Assembly: GCA_018340375.1 (NCBI GenBank)
Contig: JAFFJZ010000030.1
Location: 1,922,001 to 1,986,000, forward strand
Length of the DNA stretch: 64,000 nucleotides
Reading direction: 5' to 3'
DNA from: Gonatopus flavifemur
Taxonomy: Eukaryota > Arthropoda > Insecta > Hymenoptera > Dryinidae
Position numbers and translations under genes: made by a program. How positions within the stretch are numbered: the first letter of the stretch is position 1; each line of letters starts with the position of its first letter. Positions 58,795-64,000 of the stretch are shown here, one piece after another. The notes beneath the pieces were generated by a model that worked only from the letters and a program-made list of their open reading frames with translations, ran no database searches and had not been told where the DNA came from.

Positions 58795-59731
58795 ATGACG
58801 GAAATAGGTGTATTGAAAAAAGAACGTGGAATGATCAAAACACAAATCGTAAAGTTTCAAGTATCTCAATAATTTTGACGAACCAAGTAGAGTCGCGGAA
58901 TTGAAAACGCGTCTAGAGAAGGCGGAATCATGCTGGGATTCTTTAAAAAATATACAAGGTCAAATAGAATTACTAGAGGCAGAAAGTACGGCTCAAGAAG
59001 AGATCCGAGACAGGTTCGAGTCTTTATATTATTCGGTCGTTGCGAGCGCTCGGGAAATTATTGATGGGAATCAAATAAATCAAATTCATACAAATACAAT
59101 TGACGAGGTGAATCAAATAGCGAATAACTCACAACGGATTCGAGTAAAATTACCAGAGATTAAATTACCGGAATTTGATGGTTCTTATAACAAATGGGCA
59201 CATTTTATTGATACTTACAAGGCTTTGATACATGAAAATCAAATGTTAACCGCAGTTCAAAAATTTCATTACCTTGTTTCGTGCTTAAAGGGTGATGCTG
59301 CTGGGATTTTGAGTAATTTACAAATTTCTGAAGCAAACTATGCAATAGCATACGATCTAATAAAGAAACGGTTTGAAAATAAACGCATCAATGTGCACAA
59401 TCATATACGCCCAATCTTCGAGCTCCCTCAAGCAACAAAGGAATCGGCTCATGCGATTAGAAGGTTACACGATGACTTGAGCCAACATTTTAGATCTTTG
59501 AAAAATTTGGGTCTGCCTGTCGAAAATTGGGATACATTGATCATTTATATAGTAGCCTCAAAACTTGATCCGTCCTCAAAACGAGAATGGGAAAAAATAG
59601 TAATTGAATTAGCTGAATTACCCACGTTAGATAGGTTCAATTCATTCTTGAATGAAAGAGGCCAATGTTGGAAAAACTATATGACACGAATTTGGCAAAC
59701 AATCTCACACATCCAACAGGATCCAAGCTGA
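58795..59731 (+). pseudogene. BEL gag (DUF1759-type), frameshifted near its start
   Basis: The main frame (58871-59731) opens with a coiled-coil-like stretch, VAELKTRLEKAESCWDSLK. The hallmark DUF1759 region follows: KLPEIKLPEFDGSYNKWAHF, LVSCLKGDAAGILSNL and ALKKRF-like YDLIKKRFENKRINVH. No ATG starts this frame. The likely original start is the ATG at 58795, in another frame (MTEIGVLKKERGMIKTQ), which runs into a stop just after 58865. A one-base shift there broke the gene. The frame also ends at 59731, overlapping the pol frame from 59665. In BEL elements gag and pol usually form one ORF, so this second shift is probably also a mutation, though programmed frameshifting cannot be excluded. 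The protein would form the virus-like particle that packages element RNA. Confidence 0.85.
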
Positions 59732-61788
59732 AGACAGAGCGTTCCGCGAAAACATTATCGCACGTATCTTCAAACTCGATCAAGTGCAGCTTTTGTAAGG
59801 GCACCCATTCTATTTATAATTGTCATGATTTTTTGAAGCTTCCGATTGATGAACGTATCAAACGAGTTAAAATACTCAAATTATGTACCAATTGCTTGCG
59901 AGGTACTCATTTTCAGAAGGATTGCAAGGCAGGAAGTTGTAAAAGATGTGGACAACAACACAACTCTTTATTACATTTAACACCAACAAATAGCGCAAGC
60001 AGCAAGTTAGAGAGAGAAAACAAGACTCACGAAACGAATTGCAATCCTATAGAGACTGCAGATCAGGGCTCGGTTTCCGTGGTATCTGCCCATACTCATC
60101 AGGAAACAACCAATACGTACGTTTTATCAGCTACAGCAGAAATTCAGGTTCTTGATATCTATGGAAAGGTGCATGAATGTAGGATACTTCTCGACAGTGG
60201 GTCTCAATCCAACTTTATGTCGAAGGATCTATATCATAAGCTCAGGTTGCCACGTATCGCACTGGAGACATCTATTCGCGGTTTGAATCAAACTGAGGCA
60301 AGTTCATCAATGAGGGCCAATGCAAGAATCAAATCAATTCATAATTCATATCAAGCAGAGTTGTCTTCCATTGTCATCAAACAAATTACTCAACCATTAC
60401 CAGCGATTCGTTTAAACGTTGCAGATTTAAAACTACCGTCAGGCCTTAAGCTTGCAGACCGACGGTTTAACCAGCCTGGGAAAATCAATCTGCTTCTCGG
60501 AGCGGGTGTCTTTTGGAATTTGCTGTGCGTCGGCCAAATTCATTTGGGTGAAGGAAATCCTTATTTACATAAGACTAAACTCAGTTGGGTAGTCTCGGGT
60601 CCTATGACAATTCCCTTAAACAATAACACGACGGTGTGTCATTTGAGCATCAACGAAGTCACACATAAGCAAAATGAAGATTTTTGGAGAATAGAGGAAT
60701 TGTCGCCGAGACAATCTCGTTCAAGGGAGGAGACCGAATGCGAGCAACTTTTCTCGAGTTCTACAGTTCGGGATTCTTCTGGGCGTTTCGTGGTCAAGTT
60801 ACCGTTTCGTGAAGGCTTGAGCCAGTTGGGGGCTTCTCTCGAGACGGCTACTAAACGTTTCTATAGTCTTGAAGGAAAGTTGTCGAAGAGCGCAAAACTC
60901 AAGGAACACTATATCAATTTCATGGACGAATACCAAACCTTGGGACACATGTCCAGAATCGAGCATCTTGTGTATGCCGTAGATCAGTCATTCAATTATT
61001 TACCGCACCATGGTGTAATTAAAGAGTCGAGCAGCACCACGGAACTCAGAGTCGCCTTTGACGCCTCTTCAAAAACATCAACCGGACTATCTTTACACGA
61101 CGTGTTGAAGGTTGGACCTACTATTCAGGGAGATTTGTTCAATATATTGTTGAGATTCAGGATGCATCGGATTATAATAATTGCTGATGTTCAGAAAATG
61201 TATCGTCAGGTGTTGATCGAGCGAAGTCAAAGAAGATATCAGCGAATATTATGGAGGGCTGATTTAAGGGCTGAACTAGAACACTTTGAGCTAAATACAG
61301 TGACGTATGGAACTGCATCGGCATCATTTCTAGCCACGAGAGTTCCGCATCAGATGGCTCTCAATTTTCGTGACAAATATCCCGACTCAAGTGAAACAAT
61401 AATCAAGGATTTTTACGTGGATGATCTCATCACAGGGGCACAGAATGGAGAAGAAGCTTTGAGAAAGGCTAGAGAGATTCTAGAGATTTTGGACAGCGGG
61501 CGTTTCCCTCTGCACAAATGGACATCCAATGATCCTGTGCTATATAGGGAGTTGCAATTGGATTCAGGAGATGTTGAGATAGATTTTGGAGATGGAGAAG
61601 ACACGAGGGCGTTAGGTGTACAATGGAATTCTCATCAAGGCGTACTCCATTATCGAAATAAGTTCCCTATAAGCTGTCAACATCAAGCTAGAGTTACAAA
61701 ACGGTCAATACTTTCGATGATAGCTAGGATTTTCAATCCTTTAGGACTCATCAGTTCAACAGTAGTACTTGGGAAAATTCTGATGTGA
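59665..61788 (+). pseudogene. BEL pol: zinc knuckles, protease and reverse transcriptase, premature stop
   Basis: A 707-codon open stretch. Residues 41-53 are a knuckle CSFCKGTHSIYNC, then CTNCLRGTHFQKDC at about 74-87, then CKRCGQQHNSLLH. The aspartic protease active site is LLDSGSQSNFM, with D at about 177. The reverse transcriptase begins around VIKESSSTTELRVAFDASSK and has ADVQKMYRQVLIE and the catalytic YVDD at 584-587 (61414-61425). An in-frame TGA at 61786-61788 then stops translation just before the RNase H-like part, which continues in the same frame. All catalytic residues named are intact, so this portion decayed little. Annotated as a pseudogene because of the frameshifts and stop. 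Confidence 0.9.
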
Positions 61789-62391
61789 AGATTGTGGCAG
61801 TTGGGTGTCCATTGGGATGAATCGATCCCCACAGATCTGTATACGTTATGGATTCAATTCTTCAATCAAATCAAAAACATCGAATGCATCAACATTCCTC
61901 GACAAATTACCTGGTTGAACATAAAGGACCTTGAAATACATATTTTTTGTGATGCATCAGAGAAGGCATATGGAGCATGCGCATACGTCAGAGTTACTGA
62001 TGAACATGGCAACGTGTCAGCTAGAATACTGTGGGCTAAGTCTCGCGTATGTCCTTTGAAAACCATCACTATACCACGCCTGGAGCTTTGTGGTGCCTTG
62101 TTGGGAGCTACACTTGGCCAGGTGATATCTCAAGCATTAGGGAGTTTGCAACCTCCACTCTTCTATTGGACTGACTCGACCATCGTACTATCGTGGCTAG
62201 CTGTTGAGCCTAACCAGTTGAAAACGTTCATTTCGAATAGGGTTGCTGAAATACAATCGATAACATCGGTAACAAATTGGTCACATGTCAGTACTTCAGA
62301 TAATCCTGCCGATATAATATCCCGAGGCTCGAGTCCTCAACAATTCGTGAGTCGCAATTGTGGTGGGAAGGACCTCAGTGGCTCCAATTGA
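61789..62391 (+). pseudogene. BEL pol: connection and RNase H-like region
   Basis: Continues in frame after the TGA. It contains LWQLGVHWDESIP, then the RNase H-type FCDASEKAYGACAYVR, TIPRLELCGALLGATL, WTDSTIVLSWL and the SDNPADIISRG motif, all standard for BEL/Pao pol. The D of FCDAS, the E of RLELCG and the D of TDST are the expected metal ligands. The frame drifts near 62340-62350: the familiar WWEGPQWL sequence appears in the next frame, and the present frame stops at 62391. Confidence 0.85.
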
Positions 62392-62635
62392 GGCGTGAGG
62401 ATTAGCCTCAGCATGCACCGATACCGTTGCCAGAGCCTATTGAGAAGAAGGTGAAAACTGTAACCCTAGTATCGACTAATGGTTGGGGTCAGAAGTTGTT
62501 CACAAGATTTTCGTCGCTAAGTAGATTACAAAGAGTTTTAGCTTATTGCTTTAGATTCATTCGTGGGGCGCAAAAGCAAGATATGAAATTAAATACCATT
62601 ACATTGAACGCAAATGAGTTGGATGATGCCAACAT
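62346..62635 (+). pseudogene. BEL pol: linker before integrase, with in-frame stop
   Basis: After the frameshift near 62345 this frame encodes WWEGPQWLQLRRED, then a TAG at 62403-62405. It continues with PEPIEKKVKTVTLVS and TRFSSLSRLQRVLAYCFRF, the conserved segment that precedes the integrase zinc-binding domain. Sequence recognisable as this linker ends near LNANELDDA (about 62624). Integrase text should follow, but the tail domain begins almost immediately instead, in another frame. Confidence 0.75.
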
Positions 62636-62935
62636 TTCTGGGACCGTTGGAGAAAGGAGTATTTGTCCTACCTACAGCAGCGTACTAAATGGACTACTAA
62701 AAGTCCCTTCCAGGTTCGCAAGGGTGATTTAGTTCTATTGAAGGAGGATAATCCGCCGCCTCTGCAGTGGAGATTGGCCAGAGTCATCGAATTGTATCCT
62801 GGAACAGATGGGATCACGAGAGTTGTTGATGTTAAAACAACGAGCGGTATTTTGAAGCGTGCTGTGTCCAGGATTTGCAAGTTGCCCATTGAAATGGAGA
62901 ATGGACCCGAGTTGGAGTTAGACGCATCAACATAG
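62636..62935 (+). pseudogene. BEL integrase C-terminal tail (DUF5641); catalytic core deleted
   Basis: Reads FWDRWRKEYLSYLQQRTKW, then VRKGDLVLLKEDNPPPLQWR, then LARVIELYPGTDGITRVVDV and RAVSRICKLPI. This is the DUF5641 domain that closes BEL/Pao integrases. The zinc finger and the DDE core, normally several hundred residues before it, are absent. The join with the linker near 62630 marks an internal deletion and a frame change. Without the core the element cannot integrate. Confidence 0.85.
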
Positions 62936-63260
62936 GCTTCCTTTATCAGTTGTTGTGATGTTCAAGTGCCAATTATTGCCACTTATATGCATAAAAAGTG
63001 GTTTCTTTCGTTGACTCTCTTCATTGGATTCATTCAGACTGATCACTATCATTTGTACCAAGTCGTACTAATCGATCGAATTCATTTAACTGTCGACATT
63101 GACTGTAGTTATAGATCGTCATGTATTTGTTTCAACCATAAGGCTGTAATTACGTAATCATATTGTATGCATTTCTAACTGTGTTGTCATTTGTAATTCG
63201 ATTGTCATGTTTGAAGGTAGGTTGAAATTTATATGTTCTGTATTGAAAGATAGATCTTTC

Positions 63261-63273
63261 AAGGTGGGTGGTA
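63261..63273 (+). promoter_or_regulatory. Candidate polypurine tract
   Basis: AAGGTGGGTGG lies directly before the 3' LTR, the position where plus-strand priming occurs in LTR elements. It is short and interrupted by T. Confidence 0.4.
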
Positions 63274-63463
63274 TGTCTAGTTACGGCCCTGATCCGCTTC
63301 TGTGATTGGTAGACCTGTGGCGATGCTTGAGTGAAAGGGACATGCGATAAACGCCATCTTATACAGTCCACTTCCGTTAATCGTAATTCAGGTTCATTTC
63401 AATTTAAATAAAGGCGAGTTACAGGGAAAAAGAAAGAGGGTCTAATTCTTTGATTACCCTACA
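63274..63463 (+). repeat. 3' LTR, 190 bp
   Basis: Matches the 5' LTR from TGTCTAGTTACGG to CCCTACA with a handful of substitutions, but reads GGGACATGCGATAAACGCC where the 5' LTR has a 30-bp longer stretch. The breakpoints share CG, suggesting a microhomology deletion. Confidence 0.9.
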
Positions 63464-63607
63464 GACATTTCTCCGTCGCCTCTTCGTTGCCTCAACGGAG
63501 ACCTTCCTTATTTCTCCCTCATTTCCACGGCTCCCACTTCTCCAACAATTCTCCACCTCCAGTCCATCGAAGTCCTAGGTGGAGGATCGGTGGTTGTGCT
63601 GTACGGG

Positions 63608-64000
63608 TTGGAAGACATGGCGAGAACATCCCGTAGTAGATAAAAAGAACGTCCTCAGAACTCAATCAGAAGCATCAAAAGGGAGGATACTTCAAACGTT
63701 TGGAAAACCTATTCCATGGAGACCAAAACACGCAGAACCAAAAGTACATTTCGAAACATACAGAGAACTTCCTGTGCTGTCTGGGATACATTACAAATCA
63801 TAACAGCTGAGCGATCAGCGCGATCTACAGTGTCGTTTGGGAACTTGTTCTGGTGGTTTTAGTGTTCACTGCTAGAATTCGTGACCCAGATAATTAGATA
63901 CCGAGGGAGCCCATATTACCAGCAGGGGCCCATTATACCACCTTTGCCTCTATACAATATGTGTACAGTTTTTATCGATATTTTGAGGAATTCGATATTA
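63608..64000. other. Intergenic, nothing recognised
   Basis: A 74-codon open frame starts inside the palindromic arm (63579-63803) and has no recognisable domain. No other signal seen. Confidence 0.4.

Larger units (their letters stand above)
57887..63463 (+). mobile_element. BEL/Pao LTR retrotransposon, internally deleted
   Basis: The two LTRs start TGTCTAGTTACGGCC and end TTACCCTACA (TG...CA). The flanking 5 bp (AACAT and GACAT) agree at four positions, consistent with a target duplication. The internal region encodes, in order, a DUF1759-type gag, zinc knuckles, an aspartic protease, a YVDD reverse transcriptase, an RNase H-like region and a DUF5641 integrase tail. This is the BEL/Pao order. 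The integrase zinc finger and catalytic core are missing, and the reading frame is broken at several sites, so it cannot move by itself. No envelope-like ORF is present. Confidence 0.9.
57646..63607. mobile_element. Palindromic element split by a BEL retrotransposon
   Basis: CCCGTACAGCACAACCACCG at 57646 pairs with CGGTGGTTGTGCTGTACGGG ending at 63607. The inverted match continues through ATCCTCCACCTAAGACTT, GGTGGAGAATTGGTGGAG, GAGCCGTGGAAATAAGGGAG and GTTGAGGCAACG, to 57785 on the left and 63464 on the right. The right arm begins directly at the 3' LTR. The left arm ends about 100 bp before the 5' LTR, so the retrotransposon landed near the inner edge of the right arm. Before insertion the element was about 0.4 kb. 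Confidence 0.75.

Noticed and set aside
59665..59731. Programmed ribosomal frameshift between BEL gag and pol
   Set aside because: No slippery heptamer followed by an obvious structure was seen, BEL/Pao elements normally use one ORF, and other frameshifts and stops are present. Mutation is the simpler explanation.
57887..63463. Endogenous retrovirus with envelope
   Set aside because: Pol order and the DUF1759/DUF5641 domains mark BEL/Pao. No envelope-like ORF lies between the integrase tail and the 3' LTR.

Overview
This is AT-rich nuclear DNA from an animal, almost certainly an arthropod and probably an insect. The evidence is a BEL/Pao LTR retroelement, a Jockey/CR1-type LINE reverse transcriptase, a hAT transposase relic, a pipsqueak-type helix-turn-helix ORF and dozens of TIR/MITE elements. 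A particular order such as Hymenoptera is only a guess. I find no host protein-coding gene, rRNA or intact tRNA gene. Every recognisable coding sequence belongs to a transposable element, and all but one 69-codon ORF are broken.

Layout. 1-1.3 kb: a divergent ~160-bp modular tandem repeat with an (AC)n tract and a hAT-like mini-palindrome. 3.0-16.7 kb: many short inverted-repeat elements, including one Tc1/mariner-like element with GGGGAGAG ends (8319-9476), nested MITEs at 9.5-10 kb and 15.1-15.5 kb, a 0.95-kb foldback with GGCCAAT motifs (10688-11632) and a TA-flanked element at 16080-16651. 17.2-22.9 kb: the longest stretch without repeats or recognisable genes. 22.9-28.3 kb: a second GGGGAGAG-ended family carrying only an HTH_psq domain (22893-24164), an AGCTAA-rich element with a nested MITE, and a rearranged inverted copy of the 8.3-kb element (26447-27791).

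29.56-36.37 kb: the most striking structure. Two ~610-bp inverted arms enclose an inverted array of about 110 copies of a 31-bp minisatellite, which is interrupted by a 5'-truncated LINE (31579-33663). 37-43 kb: more MITEs, two hAT-like short elements and a GATATC-rich tandem repeat with a nested palindrome. 43.84-47.41 kb: a degenerate hAT element with a 7/8 matching 8-bp target duplication. It sits inside another copy of the ~160-bp modular repeat and carries nested MITEs. 48-57 kb: MITEs, a 0.5-kb near-perfect foldback (52515-53017) and a reverse-oriented modular repeat. 57.65-63.61 kb: a palindromic element split by a BEL/Pao retrotransposon (57887-63463) with two LTRs, frameshifts, stops and a deleted integrase core.

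The genes do not form a pathway. The window reads as a graveyard of nested insertions, and the nesting gives relative ages. Several structures would form long hairpins if transcribed, so small-RNA data would be the most informative external test.
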